The notes: generated by a model not told the origin, from the sequence alone. Shown: positions 36,862 through 46,031, numbered from the stretch's first letter. The stretch: DNA of 64,000 nt from Beijerinckiaceae bacterium (GCA_903970475.1 CAJCIQ010000104.1:1-64000); one strand, 5' to 3'. Made by a program: numbers and translations.

Positions 36862-37917
36862 ATGCAAAAAATTCTTGTTACCGGCGGATGCGGTTATATC
36901 GGCGCCCATACAATCGTAGACTTATTAGAAAACGGTTATGAGGTAATTTCAATCGATAATAATTCCAGGTCTACTCCCCAATTACTGGCTGGCGTGGAAA
37001 AGATAACCGCTAAAAAAGTAAAAAATTACAAGGTAGACCTTTGCAGCTACGATGATACCGTGGCTGTTTTCCAGGAAAACAGAGATGTTGCAGCCATCAT
37101 CCATTTCGCCGCTTATAAGGCAGTAGGGGAATCCGTATCGGAGCCCTTAATGTACTTTGAAAACAACCTTCAATCTTTGGTGAATCTCCTTAAATGCACC
37201 AAGGAGTTTAATATACCTCACTTTGTTTTTTCCTCCTCCTGCACGGTCTACGGAAATCCAGATCACATACCCGTTACGGAATTAACGCCACAACAACCGG
37301 CAGAATCGCCTTACGGTGCCACCAAACAAATGGGAGAACGCATCATAAACGATTTCGCACATACAGGTTCACTCAAATCCATCTTACTTCGTTACTTTAA
37401 TCCTGTGGGTGCACATCCATCCATAGCCATTGGGGAAGTGCCGCTGGGAAGACCAGCCAACCTGGTTCCGGCCATTACGCAAACGGCTATTGGGAAGCTT
37501 CCTACTATGCAGGTTTACGGAGACGACTATCCCACCAGGGATGGTAGCTGTGTGCGGGATTATATCCATGTTTCCGATATCGCCCATGCCCATACCCTGG
37601 CCGTTAATTACATGCTGGATGGTAAACTGAAGTCTAATGTAGACGTGTTTAACCTGGGCACCGGTAATGGGGTAACCGTTTTGGAAGCCATTAAAGCATT
37701 TGAGGCCGTCAGCGGCGTTAAACTTAACTATTCCATAGGCCCCCGCAGGCCAGGTGATGTTGTTGATATTTATGCCAACAACGATAAAGCAATTAAGGAG
37801 CTGGGCTGGAACATCAAATATAACCTGGACGATATGATGCGAACCGCCTGGGAATGGGAACTTCGCTTACGGGACGACAAAACCCTGCATACCAGCCAGA
37901 ATTTCCAACTCAACTAA
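36862..37917 (+). CDS. galE: UDP-glucose 4-epimerase GalE
   Basis: A 351-residue short-chain dehydrogenase/reductase. GGCGYIGAHT is the NAD-binding loop, and the catalytic SSSCTVYG with YGATK (Tyr and Lys) is present. Conserved RYFNPVGAH and RDGSCVRDYIHVSD segments support GalE specifically over dTDP-glucose dehydratase. It interconverts UDP-glucose and UDP-galactose. Confidence 0.94.
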   Translation: MQKILVTGGCGYIGAHTIVDLLENGYEVISIDNNSRSTPQLLAGVEKITAKKVKNYKVDLCSYDDTVAVFQENRDVAAIIHFAAYKAVGESVSEPLMYFENNLQSLVNLLKCTKEFNIPHFVFSSSCTVYGNPDHIPVTELTPQQPAESPYGATKQMGERIINDFAHTGSLKSILLRYFNPVGAHPSIAIGEVPLGRPANLVPAITQTAIGKLPTMQVYGDDYPTRDGSCVRDYIHVSDIAHAHTLAVNYMLDGKLKSNVDVFNLGTGNGVTVLEAIKAFEAVSGVKLNYSIGPRRPGDVVDIYANNDKAIKELGWNIKYNLDDMMRTAWEWELRLRDDKTLHTSQNFQLN

Positions 37918-37939
37918 GGCCAATGTCACCTGATTGCCT

Positions 37940-37947
37940 TAGGTTTG
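37940..37947 (+). promoter_or_regulatory. Promoter -7 element of the transketolase subunit gene
   Basis: TAGGTTTG (exact TAnnTTTG) lies 29 nt before the ATG at 37977, so this gene may be transcribed separately from galE. Confidence 0.4.
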
Positions 37948-37976
37948 CCCCGCTAATTGCTAAATAATTAAGATTC

Positions 37977-38939
37977 ATGTTAAAGGATATAGTTGTACTC
38001 AACGAAAAAGAAACCCGTGGGGGTTTCGGAGAAGGCATACTTGAAGCAGGCCGTAAAAACCCCAATGTAGTAGCCCTTACTGCTGACTTATTGGGATCCA
38101 TGAAATTACAGGCTTTCATAAAGGAGTTCCCTGAACGCTTTGTTCAGGTCGGCATCGCGGAAGCCAACATGATAGGTATTGCTGCGGGCCTGACCATTGG
38201 AGGTAAAATCCCCTACACGACCACCTTTGCCAATTTTAGTACAGGCAGGGTTTACGATCAAATCCGTCAATCGGTGGCTTATTCAGGGAAAAACGTAAAA
38301 ATTTGTGCTTCCCATGCCGGTTTAACCTTAGGGGAAGACGGTGCAACCCACCAGATCCTGGAGGACATTGGTCTGATGAAAATGTTGCCCGGCATGACCG
38401 TCATCGTTCCCTGCGACTTTAACCAGACCAAAGCAGCCACTATAGCCATATCTGAGTATGAAGGTCCGGTTTATCTTCGCTTTGGCCGCCCCAAATGGCC
38501 CAATTTTACACCTGAGAATCAACCCTTTGAGATCGGTAAAGCGCAATTCCTCTCCGAAGGCAAAGACATTTCCATATTCGCCTGCGGACATATGGTATGG
38601 AAAGCCATTGAAGCCGGTAGAATATTGGAAGAAAAGGGGGTAAGTGTGGAAGTGGTAAACATCCATACCATCAAACCGCTGGATGTTGAAGGCATTCTGA
38701 AATCCATCCAAAAGACAGGTTGTGCCGTTACTGCCGAAGAACATAATATTATAGGAGGCCTGGGGGATAGTGTTGCCCAGGTGGCAGCCCGTCATTTCCC
38801 TATTCCAATAGAATATGTGGGCACAAATGACACTTTTGGGGAAAGTGGAAAGCCAGAGGATCTTTTGGTAAAATATGGGCTGGATACGCCCAATATTTTG
38901 GCCGCAGCCGAAAAAGCTTTGATCAGGAAAAAGCATTAA
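37977..38939 (+). CDS. Transketolase C-terminal subunit
   Basis: A 320-residue protein equal to the pyrimidine-binding plus C-terminal domains of transketolase. Seen are [20 protein letters not shown] with the catalytic Glu, the [14 protein letters not shown] loop, and the C-terminal NIHTIKPLD. It lacks the thiamine diphosphate-binding N-terminal domain, which must be supplied by a separate subunit. That gene is not adjacent, although in many split systems it is directly upstream. Confidence 0.9.
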   Translation: MLKDIVVLNEKETRGGFGEGILEAGRKNPNVVALTADLLGSMKLQAFIKEFPERFVQVGIAEANMIGIAAGLTIGGKIPYTTTFANFSTGRVYDQIRQSVAYSGKNVKICASHAGLTLGEDGATHQILEDIGLMKMLPGMTVIVPCDFNQTKAATIAISEYEGPVYLRFGRPKWPNFTPENQPFEIGKAQFLSEGKDISIFACGHMVWKAIEAGRILEEKGVSVEVVNIHTIKPLDVEGILKSIQKTGCAVTAEEHNIIGGLGDSVAQVAARHFPIPIEYVGTNDTFGESGKPEDLLVKYGLDTPNILAAAEKALIRKKH

Positions 38940-39044
38940 CCAATCCCTTACAGGGTCCAATTAAACTTGTACACCGCCAATCTATCTAAAGGACTCGGAG
39001 ATTTAGGAGATATTGGATATATTGGCAAGGATTAAACCACATGC

Positions 39045-39596
39045 ATGGCTACCATCGCCGATGACAGAGAGTTATTGCTACAATTTAAATCCCCTGCTAG
39101 CAAAGAATCTGCTTTTACGCAGATTATCCGCAAGTATCAGGAAAAATTGTACTGGCATATACGCCGGATAGTAGTTGACCACGACGATGCCAATGATGTT
39201 TTGCAGAACGTCTCCATTAAGGTGTGGAAAAGCCTTGATAACTTCCGGGAAGACAGTCAGCTATATACCTGGCTTTATAGGATCGCCACCAACGAAAGCC
39301 TGACTTTTCTGGATCAACAGAAAAAGAAAGCCAGTGTCTCCTTGAGTGACGTTGAAACAGGGTTAAGTAATAAGCTAAAAGCAGACCGGTATTTTGATGC
39401 TGGAAAACTGGAATGGAAGTTACAATTGGCCATTCAATCATTACCCGACAAGCAGCGCATAGTTTTTAACCTAAGGTATTATGATGAAATGCCTTATGAG
39501 GAGATGAGCCGGGTATTGGAAACCTCCGAAGGCGCATTAAAAGCGAGTTATCATCATGCTGTAAAAAAAATAGAGGAGTTTATGCTAAACCATTAA
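39045..39596 (+). CDS. ECF-type RNA polymerase sigma factor
   Basis: A 183-residue group 4 sigma-70 factor. Region 2 reads DDANDVLQNVSIKVWKSL and TWLYRIATNESL, and region 4 has LPDKQRIVFNLRYYDEMPYEEM with the helix-turn-helix GALKASYHHA. It heads a three-gene plus-strand set with a single-TM anti-sigma-like protein and a small secreted protein. The upstream TATATTGG resembles, but does not match, the housekeeping -7 element. Confidence 0.93.
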   Translation: MATIADDRELLLQFKSPASKESAFTQIIRKYQEKLYWHIRRIVVDHDDANDVLQNVSIKVWKSLDNFREDSQLYTWLYRIATNESLTFLDQQKKKASVSLSDVETGLSNKLKADRYFDAGKLEWKLQLAIQSLPDKQRIVFNLRYYDEMPYEEMSRVLETSEGALKASYHHAVKKIEEFMLNH

Positions 39597-39639
39597 ACTT
39601 TTCTAATGTGAATAGGTCTTAAGTTGGTTATTTGGATAT

Positions 39640-40581
39640 ATGGCACGTAATGTAGAAATAGGAAAAGAGCTGGAGGCGATCTCTAGGGTAGTAGCAGGGT
39701 TACCTGTCGGGCTGCCTTATGCGATTCCTTCCGGTTACTTTCAACAATTCCCTGAGCAAATGCTGGATAGTATCCGCAACTCGGAAGGAAGGTTGGAAGA
39801 AGCCTCTTCTTCATTGCTCCCTGCCCACAAGGAAACGCCCTTTGACATCCCCTCAGGCTATTTCGATGGGTTGGCTGAAAAAATGCTGGCTCATGTATTG
39901 AATGCCGAAAATATAACCGAAGAATCCGAAGCCGATTTACCTGCCTTCCTCCTGGGATTAAAGGAAAAAACAACCTTCAGGACTCCAGAGGGATATTTTG
40001 ACCAGTTGTCCGGCAAGATGTTGGCGTTTGTGAAAGCAGACGCAGAAAGATTTAAGGGCGATCAAACCTGGGCCGAAGAAATCCACAACCTTTCTCCCTT
40101 GCTGGCTTCTATGTCCAGACAGTATCCTGGCGCCATCCCGGAAGGTTACTTTGAATCCCTTTCTCCCATGGCCTGTGTTGAACAGGAAGAAAAGTTAGCG
40201 GAAGAAAAAGTACTGGCTCCGGTAATCTCGCTACAGACTTCCAGAAGGACAACCGTCCGCTCTATGCTTGCTGCAGCCGTTACGTTAGGAACCATATTGA
40301 TGAGCGCTGTTTGGGGTTATCATATTTACGACAGTCATAATGGTCCTTGGTTGGGATCTAATCTAAAAACAACCGCTCAGATTAGTACCGCTTTATCCGG
40401 TGTTTCAGATCAAGCCATTGAGGAATACCTGAAAAACAATAGTGACGTAAGTGAAGCCGATCTGATGGCCAGCGATATTGACCTCCAACAAGTCAACCTG
40501 GAAGATTACCCCGACGGAGGTAAAGCAGCAGAGGCCATGGGCCTTAGTCTTCCCCCCGGTGACCAGTCTCCTTCCCAATAA
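39640..40581 (+). CDS. Single-TM anti-sigma-like protein with four GYF repeats
   Basis: A 313-residue protein with one membrane helix near residues 207-227, a cytoplasmic N-terminal ~205 residues and a short periplasmic tail. The cytoplasmic part holds four copies of a motif (hydrophobic)-P-x-GYF-x-x-hydrophobic, at GYF 32-34, 73-75, 118-120 and 169-171. The first two read IPSGYF and the last two TPEGYF and IPEGYF. Position just after an ECF sigma gene suggests it binds or restrains that factor, although it has no zinc-binding anti-sigma motif. I do not recognise a named family. Confidence 0.72.
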   Translation: MARNVEIGKELEAISRVVAGLPVGLPYAIPSGYFQQFPEQMLDSIRNSEGRLEEASSSLLPAHKETPFDIPSGYFDGLAEKMLAHVLNAENITEESEADLPAFLLGLKEKTTFRTPEGYFDQLSGKMLAFVKADAERFKGDQTWAEEIHNLSPLLASMSRQYPGAIPEGYFESLSPMACVEQEEKLAEEKVLAPVISLQTSRRTTVRSMLAAAVTLGTILMSAVWGYHIYDSHNGPWLGSNLKTTAQISTALSGVSDQAIEEYLKNNSDVSEADLMASDIDLQQVNLEDYPDGGKAAEAMGLSLPPGDQSPSQ

Positions 40582-40647
40582 CTCACCTTGAACTAAAAGT
40601 ACCAAGTTTGATTAAATCTATACCACTACTATAACAGGAGTCCCCCA

Positions 40648-41085
40648 ATGAAGAAACTTCTTCTTATATTATTATTAACAGCGTCTGTACCTTGTGTAGC
40701 CCAGGTTACACAACAGCCGGAACCTGATCCAGTCTTACAGAACGCCAATATCGAGACGCTAAGGGAGATCAAAGTGGTATTCATTTCTCAAAGGTTAAAC
40801 TTAAGCCCAGCAGAAAAAGCGGCTTTCTGGCCCATGTATGATCAATATCAGAAGGACCTTATTGCAGCAAGGAGGGATAATAAAACGGATGAAATCGCAA
40901 GAGAGGAGGCCGTATTAGCGGTCAAGAAAAGATACCAGGACCAATTCAACAGCATACTGGGAAGAAACCGTACCAGGTATTTTTTCGAATCTGAGAAGGA
41001 CTTCACACAAATGCTCATCAAACAGATGAACCATAACAGACTAGGTCCGGCCGCCCGTATGCCCATGCAGCATAAAGGCTATTAA
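40648..41085 (+). CDS. Small secreted protein, ECF-associated sensor-like
   Basis: A 145-residue exported protein (signal peptide LLLILLLTASVPCVA). The mature part is two long helices with an LNLSPAEKAAFWPMYDQYQ motif, similar to the small periplasmic proteins that accompany ECF sigma factors in Bacteroidetes and related in pattern to the Spy/CpxP chaperones. An AGGAG stretch 8 nt before the ATG is an unusually clear ribosome binding site for this window. It ends the sigma operon at the terminator at 41109. Confidence 0.75.
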   Translation: MKKLLLILLLTASVPCVAQVTQQPEPDPVLQNANIETLREIKVVFISQRLNLSPAEKAAFWPMYDQYQKDLIAARRDNKTDEIAREEAVLAVKKRYQDQFNSILGRNRTRYFFESEKDFTQMLIKQMNHNRLGPAARMPMQHKGY

Positions 41086-41108
41086 GTAACATAAAAGACA
41101 TTAAGAGC

Positions 41109-41133
41109 ACCCAGCGTAAGCCTGGGTTTTTTT
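41109..41133 (+). terminator. Intrinsic terminator of the ECF sigma operon
   Basis: A six-pair GC-rich stem (ACCCAG/CTGGGT, 41109-41114 with 41122-41127) is followed by seven T residues. It lies 23 nt after the stop at 41085. Confidence 0.85.
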
Positions 41134-41293
41134 ATAGGTACACCAAAGTCAATTTTGGTAAAAAACGGGTGAATTTATGTTCACTCATTTCACTTTTCAA
41201 AAGGTGCGTCGCTAAAGGCTTACAAATACACTTATTGAGTCTATTTCTGGAACAGAAAGTCCGTAAAATCACTGGTTAATTCCATTAGCAATT

Positions 41294-41326
41294 TTTGGAA
41301 ACTAAATATTTTTTTCCATACATTTG
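41294..41326 (+). promoter_or_regulatory. Complete Bacteroidetes-type promoter for a small RNA
   Basis: TTTG (41294-41297), a 21-nt spacer and TACATTTG (41319-41326) form the fullest -33/-7 match in the window. It faces a terminator about 50 nt downstream, with no ORF between. Confidence 0.65.
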
Positions 41327-41332
41327 CATATA

Positions 41333-41398
41333 GGTGTTTTTCATAGGTTAGCAACGGCCGACTCTTTCTAGGGTTGGCCTATTTTTTTGTCTTTTTTA
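41333..41398 (+). ncRNA. Candidate ~65-nt small RNA
   Basis: It begins about 7 nt after the promoter at 41319-41326 and ends at a hairpin with U tract. The terminal stem is GGCCGAC (41356-41362) with GTTGGCC (41373-41379, one wobble), followed by ATTTTTTTGTCTTTTTT. There is no start codon with a sensible frame. ATAGG near the 5' end could also pair with CCTAT at the 3' side of the stem, giving an alternative fold. The target or function is unknown. Confidence 0.5.
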
Positions 41399-41440
41399 CA
41401 CTTCTAGTATAACTGTTTGTGGGCGCAAGATCCAAGCAGG

Positions 41441-41458
41441 CGAGCTAACGTTAGTTCG
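41441..41458. repeat. 18-nt near-perfect palindrome
   Basis: CGAGCTAACG then TTAGTTCG is fully self-complementary with a single G-T pair. It lies 8 nt beyond the MBL hydrolase stop codon, so it could be part of that gene's 3' end or a protein-binding site. Confidence 0.4.
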
Positions 41459-41466
41459 TAGTGCTG

Positions 41467-42213
41467 TTATAAAGAAATAAACGGAGACTTGACGTCGTGG
41501 TAAAACAACATGGTCCAATGGTTATTAGTTCCTTCCTCCCACCATTGTCTACGAAGCTCCATACACTTCTTCCCGTCATAATCGTACTTGGCGACGAATC
41601 GATTTTTCATCTGGCCAAGCTGTGGCGCATCATCCCCACCAAAAAATACGGTTTCCCCACCTATTCTTATCCAGAATACCTGATGAAAAGGGGTATGACC
41701 ACCGGTAACCTGATATTGAATATGGCGCCCTATTTGGCCCTGGTCTTCGGAAAGGATGACTACCCGGTCCGTGCCCTTCAATGGGTCTAGTTCCTCAGGG
41801 ATATAGGAATAGAGCCCTTTATCGAAGGCATAATCCAATTCCCTGCCTTGTACATAATAAGTAGCTCCGGGAAAGTTCAGGTGGTAGTTGCCGCTATGGG
41901 GATCTTTTGATGCTATTCCCCCGGCATGATCCTTATGGAGGTGGCTCATCATGACTTTTGTCACATCCATAGGATTGATGCCTGCGTCTGTCAAATTCTT
42001 ATGGATCTGCAAGGTTCCATCCGGTAAACGGTACCCTAACCCAGTGTCCAATAAGATGATGTCATCATCCGTTATGACCACAAACGGTTGGATTTCTACT
42101 AAGATGGACCCCTTTGACCGGGACTGCAAATCGTCAGCTTCCAGATTAAATGGAACAAAGCGTTTGGAGTGATCTACGGTAAAAGAGCCTTCAATAAGTG
42201 GGATGACCTTCAT
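41467..42213 (-). CDS. MBL-fold metallo-hydrolase
   Basis: About 248 residues. The metal-binding motif HLHKDHAGG (H91, H93, D95, H96) identifies the metallo-beta-lactamase fold; later His residues near TGGHTPFHQ and the Asp of FFGGDDAP complete the site. It resembles the lactonase/AttM-like subgroup with the HxHxDH motif, but the substrate is undetermined. The start at 42213 (MKVIPLIEGSF) lies just after a perfect -7 element. Confidence 0.88.
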   Translation of the reverse strand: MKVIPLIEGSFTVDHSKRFVPFNLEADDLQSRSKGSILVEIQPFVVITDDDIILLDTGLGYRLPDGTLQIHKNLTDAGINPMDVTKVMMSHLHKDHAGGIASKDPHSGNYHLNFPGATYYVQGRELDYAFDKGLYSYIPEELDPLKGTDRVVILSEDQGQIGRHIQYQVTGGHTPFHQVFWIRIGGETVFFGGDDAPQLGQMKNRFVAKYDYDGKKCMELRRQWWEEGTNNHWTMLFYHDVKSPFISL

Positions 42214-42219
42214 AGGCCA

Positions 42220-42227
42220 CAAAGGTA
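42220..42227 (-). promoter_or_regulatory. Promoter -7 element of the MBL hydrolase gene
   Basis: TACCTTTG on the minus strand (exact TAnnTTTG) ends 6 nt before the ATG, giving a leaderless or nearly leaderless mRNA. It also supports the shorter start. Confidence 0.5.
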
Positions 42228-42248
42228 GCACCTGAGACCCAAATCACA

Positions 42249-43619
42249 CTACCTCAGGATCATGTGCCTGTCTGCATCCAAGCGTATCATGATAAAGATT
42301 AAAATAGTAAATGTCAGCAGGGAGGACCCCCCATAGCTCATTAAAGGCAGCGTAATCCCAATGACAGGAGCCAATCCTATGGTCATGCAAATATTGACAG
42401 CCATGTGGAAGAATATGATGCTGGCTACTCCATAGGCATATACCCTGGAAAAGGCGGATCGTTGTCGTTCAGCTATGGTTACAATATGATACAATAGCAA
42501 AAAATATAGCCCTAATAATACGATGCAACCTGCAAAACCAAAGTCCTCCCCTATCGTACAAAAAATAAAGTCCGTACTTTGTTCGGGCACAAAATCGTAG
42601 CGGGTTTGGGTCCCCTTCAGGTATCCTTTCCCAAACAGACCTCCGGAGCCAATGGCAATTTTAGACTGTTTGACGTTATAGTCCGTGCTCTGAGCTTTTG
42701 CCTTCCTATGTTTAACGTCTTCCTCCGACAGCGTTTGCACCTCCGCTTTTAACCCATGATGGCGCACATAATCCTTTCCTACCAGCGCGTAAATACGCCT
42801 GGCCTGATATTCCTGAAGAACGTTATCAAATACATAAGGTACAGCGAAGACAGATATACCGGAAGCCAATAACCAGGACAGAATGATCATGGATAACAAG
42901 TTCCTGTTGCGCTTGAACTGACGCCTTAATAAGATGATGGCAACAACCGCAATAGCCGTCAGTACTGCCAGCAGTATATATTTATCCAGGAGTAGGGTCA
43001 TAACGGCTAGAACACCCAGTGCAAAGCCTATGATCAAAATGGAAGGAGGGAGTCCTTCTCTGTACATCGGAATAAATAAACAAAAATAGACAAGGGCCAG
43101 CCCAGTTTCATTTTGCATGATGGTAATAAGAGCCGGCAAGACCACAATACTCCCCGCAATCAAATGTGATTTGGGTTGGGTGAAATTGGTTTCCGGCCTG
43201 GATATAAACTTGGCCAGGGCCAGAAGGGTAAATATTTTACAAAATTCAGCAGGCTGCAAATTGAATCCTCCACCCAAACTGATCCAGGAATGGGATCCAT
43301 TCACTTCTTTACCTAAACCAGGAACAAACGTGGCCAACAACAAAACAATCCCCAAGGCATATAAGAGGTTGGCCATGGTAGTAAATATCTTTGAGTCGGT
43401 CAGTAAGATCACTACGCCCAGAATACTATATATACCTAAATAAAAGAGTTGTTTTGAATATTCCTTCTTAATCCCCAATATGCTTTGGACTATATTGTCT
43501 CCCTCCCTGTATTCCACTGCAAAAATGGATAGTATTCCGATCAACGCGATCAGGTAAAACAACCAAATGGACAGGGCGTCTACCCCTTTGGCAATGGAAG
43601 GGTTTTTGGAATTATTCAT
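42249..43619 (-). CDS. rodA: Peptidoglycan polymerase RodA
   Basis: A 456-residue SEDS glycosyltransferase that polymerises lateral-wall glycan strands with PBP2. It has about ten membrane helices; AKGVDALSIWLFYLIALIG opens it, and the C-terminal segment ITLPLMSYGGSSLL is the family signature. It is longer than the E. coli protein because of a charged insertion around QTLSEEDVKHRKAKAQ. It overlaps mrdA by 4 nt and is the last gene of the elongasome operon. Confidence 0.94.
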   Translation of the reverse strand: MNNSKNPSIAKGVDALSIWLFYLIALIGILSIFAVEYREGDNIVQSILGIKKEYSKQLFYLGIYSILGVVILLTDSKIFTTMANLLYALGIVLLLATFVPGLGKEVNGSHSWISLGGGFNLQPAEFCKIFTLLALAKFISRPETNFTQPKSHLIAGSIVVLPALITIMQNETGLALVYFCLFIPMYREGLPPSILIIGFALGVLAVMTLLLDKYILLAVLTAIAVVAIILLRRQFKRNRNLLSMIILSWLLASGISVFAVPYVFDNVLQEYQARRIYALVGKDYVRHHGLKAEVQTLSEEDVKHRKAKAQSTDYNVKQSKIAIGSGGLFGKGYLKGTQTRYDFVPEQSTDFIFCTIGEDFGFAGCIVLLGLYFLLLYHIVTIAERQRSAFSRVYAYGVASIIFFHMAVNICMTIGLAPVIGITLPLMSYGGSSLLTFTILIFIMIRLDADRHMILR

Positions 43620-45994
43620 ACAATGGGGCGAGGCTTATTTTTTTTCTGTTCACTACTGTTAAGTATGGCCTGATTTTGCAGGGGCGCTGAGCTGGTGTCT
43701 TTCTTTTTGTTGCTGCTATCACCCGAGGTAGGTTTTTTGGGGTGCGTCACAGCTCCGGGAACCTTGGTATCAGGCTTTGTGGTCCCCGGCGTCACAGCCC
43801 CGGGAACCTTGGTACCTGGTGTTGTGGCCGCAGGCGTCGCAGCCCCGGGAACCTTTGTATCAGGCTTTGTGGTCCCCGGCGTCACAGCTCCGGGAACCTT
43901 GGTACCGGGTGTTGTGGCCGCAGGCGTCATAGCTCCGTGAACCTTGGTACCGGGTATTGTGGCCGCAGGCGTCGCAGCCCCGGGTGTTGCTTTAGGCGCC
44001 GTTGCCCCAGGCGCCGGTTTGGGAGCCAATTGTCCTTCCTGGTCATCGGGAGATCCCGCCTGATCTTCTTCCGCATCCATTTTCTTTTTTTCAGCAGCGG
44101 CTAGAGCCCGGGCCTTGGCAATGGAATCCCGGGCCAGGTATATCCTGTCCGGGATAAGGTTTAAGTTCATCATCCTTTGCTCCAAAGCTTTGCGGTCATC
44201 ACTGATGGAGTCGTGCAGGTATTTTTCTATCATCAATCCGGCAATTGGAGCGGCAGAATTGCCTCCCCAGCCTGCATTTTCACAAATTACCACGATGGCA
44301 ATTTTTGGATTATCCTTGGGTGCAAAGGCTGAAAACAGGGCATGGTCCTTCTGAACTATTCCCTTATAGGAGTTCTGGGCAGTCCCCGTCTTACCACAAA
44401 TGGCAATTCCAGGAACCTTAGCGTTTTGTCCGGTTCCTTGATTCACCACTCCTTCCATGCCATCGATTACGTGCTCAAAGATATCGGCTGGAATATGGGT
44501 GGTTTCGTGACGGGTTTTAAATTTCCTCAGGGTGGTGTCGTCCCCTGCTATACTGTCCACAATATGAGGAGTATAATAATATCCCTTATTTCCGATCAGG
44601 CACATGGAGTTGGCAATCTGTAAGGGCGTTTCTGTGATTTCTCCCTGACCTATCCCCATGGACACCAGCGTGCAGGAGTTCCAGCGTTTACGGCCAAAGA
44701 CCTTATTGAAATGGGCGGTATCGGGTATATAACCTTCTTTTTCGCCAGGCAGGTCAATGCCGAGTTTATGGCCCAATCCAAATGCGTTCATGTAGGCTTT
44801 CCATTCCATCAAACCACCTTCTACGTCGCCTGGATGCCTGTCGATGATTTTCCTGAAAATGGTAAAGAAGTAGCTGTTACAAGACCAGGTAATGGCGGTA
44901 GTCATGTCACCGGAGTGACCGACCCAATGTTCCGCACACCGTTTGGGAATGCCGCAGTCATTATACCATCCTGCACAATACACGCCGAATGAGGTATTAA
45001 TATCGGCTTGATCCAGGGCAACCATCGCATCCAAAGGTTTGAAGGTGGATCCCGGGGGATACAGGGCCAGGACTGTTCTGTTGTACATGGGTAAGGCCGG
45101 ATCCCTTTGCAATTCCGCATAATGCTTGTTGCGGTCAGGGCCAGTCAGGTAATTGGGATCAAATGTAGGGCTGCTGATTAAGGCCAGAATACCGCCTGTC
45201 TGAGGGTCAATGGCAACGATGCTGCCTACCTTATTAGCCATGAGTTTTTCTCCATATTCCTGGAGAGCCATGTCTATGGTCGTATAAAGATTTTTACCGG
45301 CAATGGCAGCCGTATCAAATTGGCCATTGGCATAGGATCCCTGGGGCCTGTTCAGGTTATCCTTTACCAGGATTTTGATACCTCTTTGTCCCATGAGTTC
45401 CCGCTCATAAGCGGCTTCAAGACCGCTCCTTCCTGCATAGTCCCCGGATTGATACCCGTCACCTTCATGGCGGCGTATGAATGCGGAGTCCACTTCCCCT
45501 ACATAGCCCAGTAACTCAGCCGCCGCATGGTAGGGGTAAGAGCGTACAGGTCTTTCCTGAAGGCTGAAAGCGGGTTGAAATTTGAATATGCTTTCCGATA
45601 TGCGGGCATACATCTCCGGAGAGAGCAAGGATTCGAAAGCCGAAGGGCGGCTGCGGCCATTTTTGACAATAGCATTTAATATCCTTAACCGGAACTCGGC
45701 TGTATCTATTTTTAATATCCTGCACAAGGCTTCGGTATCAATGCCTTTCACCTGGCCAGGGGTAACGACCAGGTCATACATGATGGTATTATCCAGGATG
45801 GCGTTACCTTTTCGGTCAAAAATGATCCCCCTGTTGGGATAAACCACCTGACGAAGGATAGCATTGTCCTGGGCCAGCTTCTGATACTTTCCGGAAATCA
45901 CCTGCAACATGAAAAGCCGGGCGATGATAACGAAGAAAATAGCCGCAAAAATGAAGCGCACTACCGTTTGACGCGACTGGTTAAACACCGACAT
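43616..45994 (-). CDS. mrdA: Penicillin-binding protein 2, with a repetitive Pro/Thr tail
   Basis: A 792-residue transpeptidase that crosslinks lateral wall. An N-terminal membrane helix precedes the dimerisation domain (VYPNRGIIFDRKG). The catalytic motifs are S316xxK319 (PPGSTFK), S371xN373 (SCNSYF) and K535TG (KTGTAQ). The catalytic domain ends near residue 600. A Lys/Ala-rich helix follows, then about 100 residues of Pro/Thr/Gly repeats, absent from typical PBP2, and a basic end. The tail would be periplasmic. It overlaps rodA. Confidence 0.93.
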   Translation of the reverse strand: MSVFNQSRQTVVRFIFAAIFFVIIARLFMLQVISGKYQKLAQDNAILRQVVYPNRGIIFDRKGNAILDNTIMYDLVVTPGQVKGIDTEALCRILKIDTAEFRLRILNAIVKNGRSRPSAFESLLSPEMYARISESIFKFQPAFSLQERPVRSYPYHAAAELLGYVGEVDSAFIRRHEGDGYQSGDYAGRSGLEAAYERELMGQRGIKILVKDNLNRPQGSYANGQFDTAAIAGKNLYTTIDMALQEYGEKLMANKVGSIVAIDPQTGGILALISSPTFDPNYLTGPDRNKHYAELQRDPALPMYNRTVLALYPPGSTFKPLDAMVALDQADINTSFGVYCAGWYNDCGIPKRCAEHWVGHSGDMTTAITWSCNSYFFTIFRKIIDRHPGDVEGGLMEWKAYMNAFGLGHKLGIDLPGEKEGYIPDTAHFNKVFGRKRWNSCTLVSMGIGQGEITETPLQIANSMCLIGNKGYYYTPHIVDSIAGDDTTLRKFKTRHETTHIPADIFEHVIDGMEGVVNQGTGQNAKVPGIAICGKTGTAQNSYKGIVQKDHALFSAFAPKDNPKIAIVVICENAGWGGNSAAPIAGLMIEKYLHDSISDDRKALEQRMMNLNLIPDRIYLARDSIAKARALAAAEKKKMDAEEDQAGSPDDQEGQLAPKPAPGATAPKATPGAATPAATIPGTKVHGAMTPAATTPGTKVPGAVTPGTTKPDTKVPGAATPAATTPGTKVPGAVTPGTTKPDTKVPGAVTHPKKPTSGDSSNKKKDTSSAPLQNQAILNSSEQKKNKPRPIV
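43747..43987. repeat. Tandem 45-bp repeats encoding the PBP2 tail
   Basis: About five consecutive 45-bp half-units alternate in two versions, making a 90-bp higher-order unit. Each encodes variants of TPGTKVPGAVTPGTTKPD and TPAATTPGTKVPGA. The frame is preserved, and copy-number change would alter tail length in 15-residue steps. Confidence 0.8.
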
Positions 45995-46031
45995 TGTTGA
46001 AGGGAATGGATTTTAATTGGCCTACGTAAAG

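Noticed and set aside
43747-43987. Tandem repeats considered as a CRISPR array or IS remnant
   Set aside because: Units are contiguous without unique spacers and keep the mrdA reading frame.
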